A stretch of 64,000 nt of DNA from Larus michahellis. Lineage: Eukaryota; Chordata; Aves; Charadriiformes; Laridae. The notes under the pieces were generated by a model that saw only the letters and a program-made list of their open reading frames with translations, was not told the DNA's origin and did no database searches. The stretch covers positions 14,390,011-14,454,010 of the forward strand of contig NC_133910.1 in the NCBI RefSeq assembly GCF_964199755.1, in the 5' to 3' direction. The position numbers and the translations under genes are program-made. Position 1 is the stretch's first letter, and each line of letters starts with the position of its first letter. Below are positions 26,301-36,562 of the stretch, piece by piece.

Positions 26301-27399
26301 TGTTTCCCCCTCCCAGGGGACACCAGCTCCTGCCAAATGCTCTGGGAGCGCCGGAGCCTGACAGAGCATCTCGGCAAAGGAGAGATGAGCGAGTGAGAGA
26401 GGAGCCGAGCGGGGACCCCCTGGATGCGGAGAGGAGGATAAAGAAGCTGCGGAGCAGAGAACGATGGGGGCTCTGATGGGATGAGAGAGGGGAAGGGAGA
26501 TGAAGTGCCACAAGGTGCCTCAGAGATGGAGGAAGGTATTTTCTCTAAAGCATTAAAGAGAGGCAACTGAATGTAACAAATTTTTTTTTCCTCCCTGATG
26601 TTTAGACAGCGTGCTCTGAAGTACTTTATTTCCGTCTGGCTTTCAGTGGCGCGTTTCCCCGGCAGCCCAGTGGCATCTCTGTCGGGCAATGCTGCTGGCC
26701 AGATGTCCCTCCTCCTAGCATAGCACACAAAAAACCTTGTAGACCAATTATAACTATGTATTTTGGAGAGAGATAGTGTTATGGTATCAATTTGCAGCTG
26801 TGCAAGTGAAATTAGTGCCAGAGAAAAGTCAAATTATACTTATACACTTATAGTGTAAGTATTTTTATTTGGTGTATATAAACCTAACAGTCACCTTTTC
26901 ACCAAAAGGGAAGGGACAAGGCATTTCCCAACACCAGTGAGAAGGTTTACTGTTATGCTAAGAATGTGTTCAAAATGGTAGCAATTAGACTTAATCCTGA
27001 CTTTAAGAGTTGAGCTGGCGCAGACTTTTGCAGGCTGTGCTGTGTTTGGAGCTGAGCTGTTTCCCCAGAATCCTCCTGTAGCTCAGCTACTGTCCAGTCC
27101 CTCGGTCTCACAGAATTCCTCTACTCCCTTCCGGGCTATTTTTTAAGATGCTGAGCTATAATCGGGGATTTTTGTTTTCCAGGTGCCTCGTCATAGGCGT
27201 CTCGTGCTGCTCGAGAGATGCCCCAGCCCAGGTTTGCAGCCGGTGGCAGAGCCTCCCTGAGGGGAAGGGGCCAGCCCTGAGTCTGGGTGTTTTGGGCATT
27301 TTTTTGGAGTGAATAGAAGGATGTCTGTGTGTCTCAGGGTTGTGATGATGTCATTGGGGCAGCGATGATGCGGCGGAGGAGCAGGTGAGTGGGGAACGT
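26301..27399. other. no recognisable gene
   Basis: Mixed sequence. An imperfect palindrome is present at 26836-26862 (ATACTTATACACTTATAGTG, then TAAGTAT). No conserved coding exon or RNA gene was recognised. The last bases (GGAGCAGGTGAGTGG near 27375) resemble a splice-donor context that recurs at 33466-33481. Confidence 0.4.
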
Positions 27400-27840
27400 G
27401 GGGTTACGTGAGGGTCTCCCAAAAGAGGTGGTTCATAGCCCCAAAACGTCTGAAAAGCTTGGGATGCATTAAAAAAATGTGAAAACCTGTAACTATGGGC
27501 GTGAGGCACTGAAATAGAGAACAATCTCTCATTTATATATGAGAAATATATATGCTGAGAAACAATATTATGTATGTAAAATAAGTTAAAAATAAAAACC
27601 TCTATGTCTAAGGATTCTATGATTCTGTGCTTCTGTGTTATATTAAAGATCCTAGAAAATAAAAATATTTTAAACAATGTATTTATAAAAAGATATTAGT
27701 GTCAAAATAGATGTGTAAGCAGACAGTCTAATTAGATATTCTGTATCATAAATGTTAATGTATAAGTCTAAGCAGATTTTCTACATAAGTGCAAACAGGT
27801 GATATAAATTCCCTAAATAGATAATGTGTAAATAACTAAG
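27400..27840 (+). repeat. dispersed AT-rich element, copy 1
   Basis: This segment aligns by eye with 63335-63680 through GGGATGC(A/G)TTAAAAAAATG, CTGTAACT, GGGCGTGAGGC, AATAAAAACCTC and a shared end near 27830. Its first part also matches 34795-34945. It contains ATTCTATGATTCTGTG at 27606-27621, which resembles the terminal repeat of CR1-type retroposons, and poly(A)-signal-like AATAAA words. It has lost CpGs that copy 3 keeps. Its class is not known to me; a nonautonomous retroposon or a locus-specific spacer would both fit. Confidence 0.6.
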
Positions 27841-27841
27841 G

Positions 27842-28172
27842 GTGTGCTCCCGCCCGGCGGCTGAAGGATGGTCCTGCAGGTGTGCGCTCCTCCGTGCGCT
27901 GTGGCCCCGCCTCCGGCCCGCCTTGGCCCCGCCCCCGGCGGCGCTGGGCGTTCTTCCGCAGCTCGTGCGCGGCTTCGCGGAGACCGGTCTCGAGAGCGCG
28001 GCGGCCGGAGGGCGAACCAGGACCGCCGGGACTCCGTCAAGTTGCCCGCCGCCTCGAGCGGGATCGGTGCAGCCCGCCCGGCCTCGAGAGCGGCCGTCGG
28101 CGCTCCAGTATCGGCTCTTACGCGTTACTGCGCCCCCGGCAGTGCCCGGCAGTTTTCCGGGTGTCCATTTCC
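27842..28172. promoter_or_regulatory. CpG island with GC boxes abutting the 51-bp array
   Basis: About 330 bp of GC- and CpG-dense unique sequence with Sp1-type boxes (GGCCCCGCCTCC and GCCCCGCCCCC near 27902-27938) and repeated CTCGAGAG/CTCGAGCG words. It ends exactly where the tandem array begins. A promoter role is inferred from composition only; no TATA box was seen. Confidence 0.4.
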
Positions 28173-29753
28173 ATGGCCCCTCAGTCAGCCGACGCGCCTC
28201 TCTATGGCACTTTAGTCCTCCACGACGCCCCTCAGTCAGCCGACGCGCCTCTCTATGGCACTTTAGTCCTCCACGACGCCCCTCAGTCAGCCGACGCGCC
28301 TCTCTATGGCACTTTAGTCCTCCACGACGCCCCTCAGTCAGCCGACGCGCCTCTCTATGGCACTTTAGTCCTCCACGACGCCCCTCAGTCAGCCGACGCG
28401 CCTCTCTATGGCACTTTAGTCCTCCACGACGCCGCGCAGTCAGCCGACGCGCCTCTCTATGGCACTTTAGTCCTCCACGACGCCGCGCAGTCAGCCGACG
28501 CGCCTCTCTATGGCACTTTAGTCCTCCACGACGCCGCGCAGTCAGCCGACGCGCCTCTCTATGGCACTTTAGTCCTCCACGACGCCCCTCAGTCAGCCGA
28601 CGCGCCTCTCTATGGCACTTTAGTCCTCCACGACGCCGCGCAGTCAGCCGACGCGCCTCTCTATGGCACTTTAGTCCTCCACGACGCCGCGCAGTCAGCC
28701 GACGCGCCTCTCTATGGCACTTTAGTCCTCCACGACGCCGCGCAGTCAGCCGACGCGCCTCTCTATGGCACTTTAGTCCTCCACGACGCCGCGCAGTCAG
28801 CCGACGCGCCTCTCTATGGCACTTTAGTCCTCCACGACGCCCCTCAGTCAGCCGACGCGCCTCTCTATGGCACTTTAGTCCTCCACGACGCCGCGCAGTC
28901 AGCCGACGCGCCTCTCTATGGCACTTTAGTCCTCCACGACGCCGCGCAGTCAGCCGACGCGCCTCTCTATGGCACTTTAGTCCTCCACGACGCCCCTCAG
29001 TCAGCCGACGCGCCTCTCTATGGCACTTTAGTCCTCCACGACGCCGCGCAGTCAGCCGACGCGCCTCTCTATGGCACTTTAGTCCTCCACGACGCCCCTC
29101 AGTCAGCCGACGCGCCTCTCTATGGCACTTTAGTCCTCCACGACGCCGCGCAGTCAGCCGACGCGCCTCTCTATGGCACTTTAGTCCTCCACGACGCCGC
29201 GCAGTCAGCCGACGCGCCTCTCTATGGCACTTTAGTCCTCCACGACGCCGCGCAGTCAGCCGACGCGCCTCTCTATGGCACTTTAGTCCTCCACGACGCC
29301 GCGCAGTCAGCCGACGCGCCTCTCTATGGCACTTTAGTCCTCCACGACGCCCCTCAGTCAGCCGACGCGCCTCTCTATGGCACTTTAGTCCTCCACGACG
29401 CCGCGCAGTCAGCCGACGCGCCTCTCTATGGCACTTTAGTCCTCCACGACGCCGCGCAGTCAGCCGACGCGCCTCTCTATGGCACTTTAGTCCTCCACGA
29501 CGCCCCTCAGTCAGCCGACGCGCCTCTCTATGGCACTTTAGTCCTCCACGACGCCGCGCAGTCAGCCGACGCGCCTCTCTATGGCACTTTAGTCCTCCAC
29601 GACGCCGCGCAGTCAGCCGACGCGCCTCTCTATGGCACTTTAGTCCTCCACGACGCCCCTCAGTCAGCCGACGCGCCTCTCTATGGCACTTTAGTCCTCC
29701 AGGACGCCGCGCAGTCAGCCGACGCGCCTCTCTATGGCACTTTAGTCCTCCAG
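28173..29753 (+). repeat. 51-bp tandem array, 31 units
   Basis: 31 full units of exactly 51 bp (about 63% GC), each containing CAGTCAGCCGACGCGCC, TCTCTATGGCACTTTAG and TCCTCCA. Units are identical except for a CCT/GCG dinucleotide variant at one codon and CAC to CAG in the last two. Because 51 is divisible by three and few stops occur, frames of 654-670 codons stay open on both strands. In one plus frame the 17-residue unit reads DAPQSADAPLYGTLVLH. I regard coding as unproven. Confidence 0.95.
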
Positions 29754-29905
29754 GATCTTGGAAGTTCCCGTTCAGTCCTCCCACGCACCTCTCTACGGCA
29801 CTTTAGTCCTCCAGGATCTCCCTCAGTCCTCCGAAGCTCGTCTCTATGGCACTTTAGTTCTCCAGGATCCAAGAACTGCTCATCAGTCTTCTGAAATCAC
29901 CTGTT
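29754..29905 (+). repeat. degenerate edge units of the 51-bp array
   Basis: Roughly three diverged units follow the homogeneous array, recognisable by CTCTCTACGGCACTTTAG, CGTCTCTATGGCACTTTAG and CATCAGTCTTCTG. Decay at the array border is usual for tandem repeats homogenised by unequal exchange. Confidence 0.8.
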
Positions 29906-30199
29906 TCCAGCACTCTTCCAAAAACATAAAACACGATTAACAATTAACCACAAAAATATCTGAAGATCGCAAAAATAAAGCAACGCCTGCAGAACACTCT
30001 TCTCTACAGCAACAAGCAGATGGCACTCAAACAAAAGTGGTAAGAGAATCACCACAGGCAAGTGCCCAATGGAAATAAAAATAGCTGCTGCTTTGCCTGC
30101 TGGGAACTTAAGGCAGAAGGAAAGGAGCTGTGGCTTCTGTGGTCACCTTTATGTCTTCTGGGGTTCGGCCCCGCTCTTTCCCAGGGGACTGTGGGAAGG
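29906..30199. other. unique spacer before the 30.2-kb promoter
   Basis: AT-rich sequence to about 30110, then rising GC. No coding sequence or repeat was recognised. Confidence 0.4.
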
Positions 30200-30365
30200 G
30201 TGGTGGGCGGGGCCCGGGATATATGAGCCACAGGCTCGACTCAGGAGCTTGTTTTGCTGCTGGGCTCCTCTGGGGTCAGTGCTCTGCTGGTCCTTCACTT
30301 GGTTGCAGCTTTGGGGCAGGCTCAGCTGTTTGGGCAGGTGTGTTTTGGCATTTAGGGAGGCAGAG
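30200..30365 (+). promoter_or_regulatory. GC-box/TATA promoter and likely first exon
   Basis: A GC box (GGGCGGGG, 30205-30212) is followed by a TATA-like GATATATGA at 30218-30226. Transcription would start near 30248. The next stretch ends AGGCAGAG followed by GTAAGAAG, a strong donor with its GT at 30366. The arrangement is that of a real promoter plus first exon. No good ATG frame is evident, so this exon may be untranslated. Confidence 0.45.
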
Positions 30366-31185
30366 GTAAGAAGGCTGAGCTAAGACCTTCAGGACCAGTA
30401 CACATCCTGCCACCTTTGTAGTAGAAAACTGACTTGTATGCTGCGTTTTTGTTTCCTTTTTTTTCAGGTCAGTAACTTTGTGATGAGTGTTTAGGGGATG
30501 CCCAGATGGTTTAATAGTGTGCTTTTCTTTATTCTAGGAGTGCTGCATTTTCCTAGAATTCCTGACTTTATTGAAGATGGACCTGTGGTTTTTTCCACCA
30601 GTTTTGCTGTATGCTGTGTGAGTTGCTGATACTGTTTCTCTTAATTGGGTTGATGATGAGATTATATTGTAGGGGTTAGGGTGAGCATTTTGTATGCATC
30701 TGCATATTGTACTTTAGCACTTCTCAAGAACGCAGCAGGGATGTAAGGCATAGTGTCATTCAGGGTACAGTATGGCTCATCACCTTTCCCCATTGCCCAA
30801 AGAGTGCCGTGGTGTCCCTAGAGTTTTTGCAGCTTGCAGCAGGCCCGTCGTAGATTGTGTCAGGGCATTACTTATTTTGTGGGGCTATAGCAGAGCCCAG
30901 AGTCTGTGGGAAGACAGAAGATAGGAGGTGCCTGCTGAACACAGGGCATGGCTCAGAAGAGCAGCTCCTTGAGGAGTGGCTGACACAGGGGTTTCAGGGT
31001 TGCAAATATAGAATGGGAGCTGTCAAGAAGAAGTGGGAGTCCTTCCTTGACAGTTGAGGAGAAGAAGTTTCTAAAAGTTTTGGTGCTGGGGGTTGGCTAG
31101 GAAATGGAGGCAGGTTCATCAGTCTTTGTCATATCGGTTTTGGATTTGGGTGTCAAGAGGGTCTGGTCTGTTCTAGTCCCTTGCA

Positions 31186-32650
31186 TTTGAGGTGAGCTGG
31201 ATAGTATTGAGGAGGAGCATGGGACCGGTGATTTCACAGAAATGCAATGGTAATTTTGTGTTTGTTGGTATCTTAGGTATCATAAATAATTGTTGCTGCA
31301 GCCTCTGACTCTGGAATCAGCGTGAAACAGGTGAGCGGATTGCCATGGCACCTCTGAGGAGGAGGGTGCTGTAGAAGAGGTTGGCCTCTACTATCAGGGT
31401 GGTCACTGCTGGAGCCATGGTTTCTTTTTTGTTTTACAGATGAAGAGGAACCTGGTGACCGCAGGAACACATCAGTTAGCTGTTTGTTGTGGGTTTTTTG
31501 TCAAAGATGAATTCAGACCCCTGGCTGTCTGAAAGCTAAGTAGAGGCACAGGCGCTGGAGGGGGGCCGAGGTTGACAGTTTCAGGGAGGAGTTTTCAAGT
31601 CAGGGTAGAGCAGAGGGCTATCCAGGAGGAGTCTCCTCTGAGTAGGTAAAGGGAGTGGGTTACTCTTCAGCACAAAGCTAGTGTGTGCTGGGCAGGGCAG
31701 TTCTGGCCTGTGTCTGTTGTTGTGTAGTTTGTGTGCTCTGTCTTCTGTGTCTTGGACTTTCCTTAGGTTTTGATATCCTCGTTTCTCTTTGCACTCAAGG
31801 GGCACAGCATGTGCCTTGGGCAGCCCCTGTAGAGTCTCGAATGCCTGTGCTAATTGGCAGAGCGCCCAATGGGCACTTCTTGCATAACAATTTTAAAGTG
31901 CAGATCGGACTTGCCTCTTGGAAGTTTCTGGATGGTCCTCTTCTGCAGCATCGTTCATGGCTGCATGAGCAGCTCTGTTCTCTGAGCTATAGCAGCTCTA
32001 GCCATCTGCTTTTATGAACTGGGATTTCTTCCCTGCATCCTTACATTCTCAGGTCTTGAAGCCAGGCTTCCTGCACATATGTCATCTCCATTTGGACAGG
32101 AACTTCTTGGAATGGGCTGTTACATTTGACTCTTTTATGATTTTTACAACTTTGCCACAGAGCCTCCTCACGTCTGTGCTGTGGCCATCGGTCTTCTTGC
32201 CCAACAGCGTCTCTTGTCTGAAAGTCATTCTTCTTGTGGAGAGTTTTCTCTCATCTTGGAGTCACGTTGTTGTCTATAGTGCTGTGTGGTGTTGGGCTGC
32301 ACGTGGGTGTGTTTGGCGTGGAGCTGCCATGCCTGGGGGTGTAGAGTCAGGGGTAGGTGGAACAGCAATAACAGTCTATGGGTAATATGTTGATCTGCCA
32401 AGACTGTTTAGCCAAAGGTTGTACAGTCATCTGGGATCAAGCAGCCATTGGCAGGGACAGTCATTTCCATAGTGTTTTATGGGGATGATTGGAGCCTCCT
32501 GGGAGGGCCTGTTTGGCAGTAGTGAAGCAGATTGAAGGTGTTAAGGCTTGTATGTGTGGGGATTAATGCTGGGTCCAATTTTTTTTAATGGCAGGCTGTA
32601 GTTGGAGCCTAGATGATATTCCTAAATGGAAACAAGACCCCTGGAATCGT
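31186..32650 (+). repeat. 2.14-kb tandem duplication, copy A
   Basis: This block matches 33338-34800 at an offset of 2134-2154 bp. Shared landmarks are AACCTGGTGA (31449/33584), GCTGGGCAGGGC (31688/33842) and GAAGCCAGGCTTCCTGCAC (32058/34192). Small indels shift the offset slightly. By eye the copies are clearly similar but not recent. Confidence 0.8.
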
Positions 32651-33337
32651 TCAGCTACTGATCAGCATCTGGGTGACTTGTTTACTGATGTTTTTTTTTT
32701 TCAGATGCAGAGGGACAAGATGTGCACCAAAGAGTCATGGAGAAGGCAAGCGGGACCCTGTAAGAAGGTGGGTCAGCTCACGGTGCTGGAGGGAAGATGT
32801 GACTGGTGGCTATGTCATTATATTATGGCTTGGTGGTGGGGTGTGGGCGTGTTTTTTTTCATTTTGAAAGTATGAAGTGATGAGTAAAGCAGGATATTGG
32901 CACCGGATGTGACTCTTTGGCAAGGTGGTCAATGAATAGTGGGCTGAAGCAGCAATTCTTCTCAGATGTTATATTGTGGGTGAAGTTTTTAGTGTCCTTT
33001 GTGTCTGTTTTACAGGTAGTCTGTAAGCCTCAAAGCAGCAGCCCAAAACCATGGAGGGCAGGTGGGCGAGAGGCCAGGGTAAAGGAGCAGGAGACAGGAA
33101 TGGCTGTAGGCAGGCTGAGGTGTCGGGCAGTATGTCAGCATATGTCTTTTGGTTGGCTTTTTTTTTTTTCAGGTGCAGGACGCAGGCTCAGAGGGACTAA
33201 GCCGCATGCTGAGAAGGTGAGGCGGTTGTGGGCCACATTGGTGTCTTAATAGTGAAGTATTATACGGCAACCTGGTTAATTATTTATCTTCTGGTTTTGC
33301 AGGTGCCCTGCGAGCCATCTTTGGAAGTGGATGAGCA

Positions 33338-34800
33338 TTAGAGGTGAGCCGAGGCAGCAGTGAGGAGGAGCTTGTGGCTCGTGATTTCTCACATGTGCAA
33401 CAGTAATTTTGTTTCTTGGTATCTCAAGCAATGATAGCCACAGCATTTGACTCTGGAAGGAGCAGGTGAGTGGAATCCCATTGTGCTTTTGAGGAAGGGG
33501 AAATTGTGGAAGAGGTTGGCGATGGCCTCTCTGAAACTTTTTGCTGTCACTGTTTGGTTTTCTTTAATTGTAGATGATGATGATGAACCTGGTGACTATA
33601 GGAATGTCCCAGATAGTCGATGTGCTGTGTTTTTTTTTTTTCTGTCGACATCGGATTTAAGACCTCCAGCCCTCTGAAAGCTAAGTTGAGTGGCCAGGGC
33701 TGGGGAGGGGCTGGAAGGGGAAAAGTTTGTGATTTGCAGGGAGGCATCTTAAAGTTAGAGAAGGGCAGAGGGCTGTCCTGGAGCCATCCCCTTTGGGCAG
33801 GTAAAGGGAGTGGATTAGTCTTCAGCACAATGCTAGCATGAGCTGGGCAGGGCGGTTCCAGCCTGCATCTGTTGTGTTGTTTGTGTGGTCTGTCTTCTGT
33901 GTCCTAAACCTTCCCTGGGTCTCGATGTTCTCTTTACACTTGAGGAGCACAGCCTGTACTTCAGACACCATCCCAAGAGTCTTGAATGCCAGTACTCATT
34001 GGCACTGCCCCAGTCAGGCCCCACTTTTCTTGCATTATAAGCTTAAACAGTGGATCGGCCTTGCATCTGGGAAGTTTCTGGGTGGTCCTCAACTGCAGCA
34101 TTGTTCCTGGCTGCGTGAGCAGCTCTGTTCTCTAGCCATCCATTTTCAGTGACTGGGACTTCTTCCCTGCATCCTTAAGTTCTTAGGTCTTGAAGCCAGG
34201 CTTCCTGCACGTACATCTCAGTTTGAGTCACTTGTTTTCCTGGACCATTGCATTGTACTCATTTCTTGGGGTTTCCCTAGAGCCTTCTCGTGTCACCATT
34301 GTGGTCTTGCAGGTCTTCTTGCCTGACAGTCGCTTATGTTGGTGTCATCCTTCTTGCTGAGAGTTTTCCCTCATTTGTGAGGTGCATTGTTTGTAGTGTT
34401 CTGTGTAATGTCGGTCTGTGCTTGTGTGTGTTTGGCTCGGAGCTGCTCTGCCCGGTCATGTAAACTCTGGGGTAGGTGGAACATCAATAGGAGTCTATGG
34501 TTAGTTTGTTGATCTACCAAGACTGTTGAGGCAAAGGTGGTACAGTCAACTCCCATCAAGTAGCCATCAGCAGGTTGTGTGGGCAGCTCTTTAATTAATG
34601 GGGTTGTTTTGGGATGAGCAGAGCTATGTGGGAGGGGCTGTTCAGCAGTAGTGAAGCAGACTGCATCACGAAGATGCTAAGGCTGCTTTGTGTGGGGTGT
34701 AATATTTGTATGTTGTGTGGTTTTTTTTTAATGTCAGACTGTAATTGTACTCCAGATGGTATTTCTAAGGCAAAACAAGACCTTTTTGAGGGTGTGTGCG
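33338..34800 (+). repeat. 2.14-kb tandem duplication, copy B
   Basis: Second copy of the block at 31186-32650. The acceptor and exon-like start at 33574 corresponds to 31440 in copy A. The frame GAxGAx...GAACCTGGTGAC, encoding an acidic EPGD peptide, is kept in both. The copy ends where the second dispersed-element copy starts. Confidence 0.8.
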
Positions 34801-34945
34801 TGTCCATGGGGTTCCCCCTAAAAGATGCAGTTCACAGCCCAAAAAATGCCTGAAAATTCATGTGGGGAATGTGTGTTTAAAAAAAATAAAATAAAAGCTG
34901 TATATATGGGTATGAGGCATTGAAATAAAGAACAATTTCTCATTT
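34795..34945 (+). repeat. dispersed AT-rich element, copy 2 (truncated)
   Basis: It aligns with 27405-27535 through CCTAAAAGATGCAGTTCACA, GCCTGAAAA, GGGTATGAGGCATTGAAATA and GAACAATTTCTCATTT, then stops abruptly where retroviral capsid sequence begins. The break suggests that a provirus fragment replaced or inserted into the rest of the element. Confidence 0.6.
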
Positions 34946-34950
34946 TTATT

Positions 34951-35517
34951 ATGACTCCTTTTGATAGCCAGACACTGTACCTTATCCTCACACCAATGCA
35001 AGAACTAATGTGGAGATCAAGGTGGGAGGATGGTGTACAACGTGTGGTTGTAGCAAATTTGAGTAGAGCAGAGGGAGATCCGTTACGGTTGGCGACTATG
35101 GAGATGTTATCAGGAACAGGTCCTTTCACTGATGCTTGGCTACAAGCGCGGCTAGATGTCACTATCTTACAACAGTCTGCAGAGTTGGCGCGCGAAGCAC
35201 TGAGGACCTTGCCAGAGGATGGCAAGGTCACTCCCCCATATATGACGATAAAACAGGGCCCCAGCGAGGGATATATGCAGTTTCTTGATAGACTAAGGAA
35301 TGCGTTAGACCGGGGAGAACTGCCAGTGGCAGCCAAAGAGGCGGTTTTTCATTCATTGGCCGTAGAGAACGCTAATTCAGCCTGTAAGCGTATTTTGCAA
35401 GCTTTGCCTCGACATGCCACCATTACTGACATGATAGAGGCATGCTCTAGGGTAGGAACACCTGAAGAACAGGCAGGATTTTTGGCCTCCGCTTTTCTGC
35501 AGCTGTCAAGCCCTTGA
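34951..35517 (+). pseudogene. gag: ERV gag fragment: capsid region
   Basis: This is a 188-codon frame with capsid features, including a major homology region (QGPSEGYMQFLDRL) near residues 109-122. Matrix and the capsid N-terminus upstream are missing. A frameshift near 35515 separates it from the nucleocapsid frame. The product would normally form the core shell of the particle. Confidence 0.85.
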
Positions 35518-35540
35518 TTAATAATCGTAATTTGGGACCG

Positions 35541-35861
35541 AAATGCTTTAAGTGTGGGAAGGTTGGTCATCTGAAGATATAGTGTAGAGCAGGAAAGCAG
35601 AGGGGAGAGACAGATATGATGCCTGTTAGGAGCAGAGGAACGGGAGGATTTACAGGCACATGTAATCGGTGTCAGAAATTTGGACATAGAGCATCTGAAT
35701 GCCCCTCAAAATTTCGTAAGAATGGCATACCATTGGGAAATGGGCTGATGAGCGCGGGGGGCCCGAGCGCGATGACACAAAACAGGCCTCAGGGTCAGGG
35801 TGCTTGGGTAGTGCAGCCTCTGCAACCACAGGAAGCACCGGAGTGGACGTGGCAACACTAA
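35541..35861 (+). pseudogene. gag: ERV nucleocapsid region with two zinc knuckles
   Basis: Two CX2CX4HX4C knuckles lie in one frame. The first spans 35544-35585, but an in-frame TAG at 35580-35582 falls inside its last X4 segment. The second spans 35661-35702 (CNRCQKFGHRASEC). The frame closes at 35861, overlapping the start of the dUTPase frame, as expected where gag and pro are joined by -1 frameshifting. I found no convincing slippery heptamer. Confidence 0.85.
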
Positions 35862-36562
35862 AGGAGGTTACCCTTACAGACTCCCAAGTGCAGTGCATTC
35901 CTATTAATATGAAAGGGCCGCTGGGGTATGGACTGAGTGCACTATTATTAGGATGATCTTCCATTACCAGATGGGGTTTGTTTATGTTACCTGGGGTAAT
36001 GGATGCTGATTATACGGGTCCAATTAAAATGATGGTATGGACACCCACTCCACCGGTGCATATCCCAGCGGGTACTCGCATTGGACAACTAGTACCATTT
36101 AAGGCTGCCGTTCTGACGGCTGGAAATCAGATAAGGGGGAATAAAGGTTTTGGCTCAACAGGTAATGCAGATATATATTTAGCCCTTGAAATCAGTAAAA
36201 CAAAGCCCTTGCAGCGAGTTGCCCTAAGAGCACCAGGGGGTCAAAAATGTGTGCTTGATATGCTTGTAGACACCGGCGCTGATGTGACTGTTATCAGTCA
36301 AGAGTGTTGGCCACCCTCTTGGCCCCTAGAACACCCAGCTATATCCATAATGGGGGTCGGAGGAACTCAGGCGACAAAAATAAGCAAAGAGGTCATTCAA
36401 TGCCAAATGCCTGATGGTGGAGTTTGCTCAATTCGACCGTATGTGACAGTAGCACCAGTATGCCTGCTCAGCCGGGATGCTTTAAGTCAACTGGGCCCTC
36501 ATTTAACGACTGGGGGGATGGATTTTCCGGGGCGGCCATTGGGGAAGGGCGACCTATTTTGA
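35831..36562 (+). pseudogene. pro: ERV dUTPase-protease (pro) region
   Basis: dUTPase motifs appear in order: GSTGVDVATL near 35831, a motif II site destroyed by TGA at 35954-35956, GVMDADYTG near 35993, RIGQLVPF near 36083 and GFGSTG near 36147. The aspartic protease follows, with LVDTGADVTVIS and its catalytic Asp codon at 36269. dUTPase lowers dUTP during reverse transcription; the protease processes Gag and Pol. Apart from the TGA the frame is open to 36562. Confidence 0.88.

Larger units (their letters stand above)
30366..34800 (+). other. candidate intron-rich transcription unit
   Basis: Several short segments have textbook polypyrimidine-AG and GT borders: 32705-32759 (donor GTAAGA), 33016-33061 (GTGGGC), 33173-33216 (GTGAGG) and 33303-33343 (GTGAGC). 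Acceptors also lie before 31440 and 33574. No long reading frame or known domain is visible, so a long noncoding RNA, a fast-evolving gene or a pseudogene are all possible. All evidence is from splice-like signals downstream of the 30.2-kb promoter. Confidence 0.3.

Noticed and set aside
28173..29753. CRISPR-like array
   Set aside because: The repeats are directly adjacent with no unique spacers, and the genome is vertebrate.
27781..29894. 654-670-codon frames through the 51-bp array as real genes on both strands
   Set aside because: The same period-of-three effect applies. Open frames exist on both strands at once, and no independent coding signal was found.
30669..30679. Interstitial telomere repeat (GGGGTTAGGGT)
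   Set aside because: Only a single partial copy, expected by chance.
32876..32948. Box C/D snoRNA candidate (GTGATGA with CTGA about 70 nt later)
   Set aside because: The flanking bases do not form a terminal stem. A similar site at 30481 also lacks a proper box D and stem.
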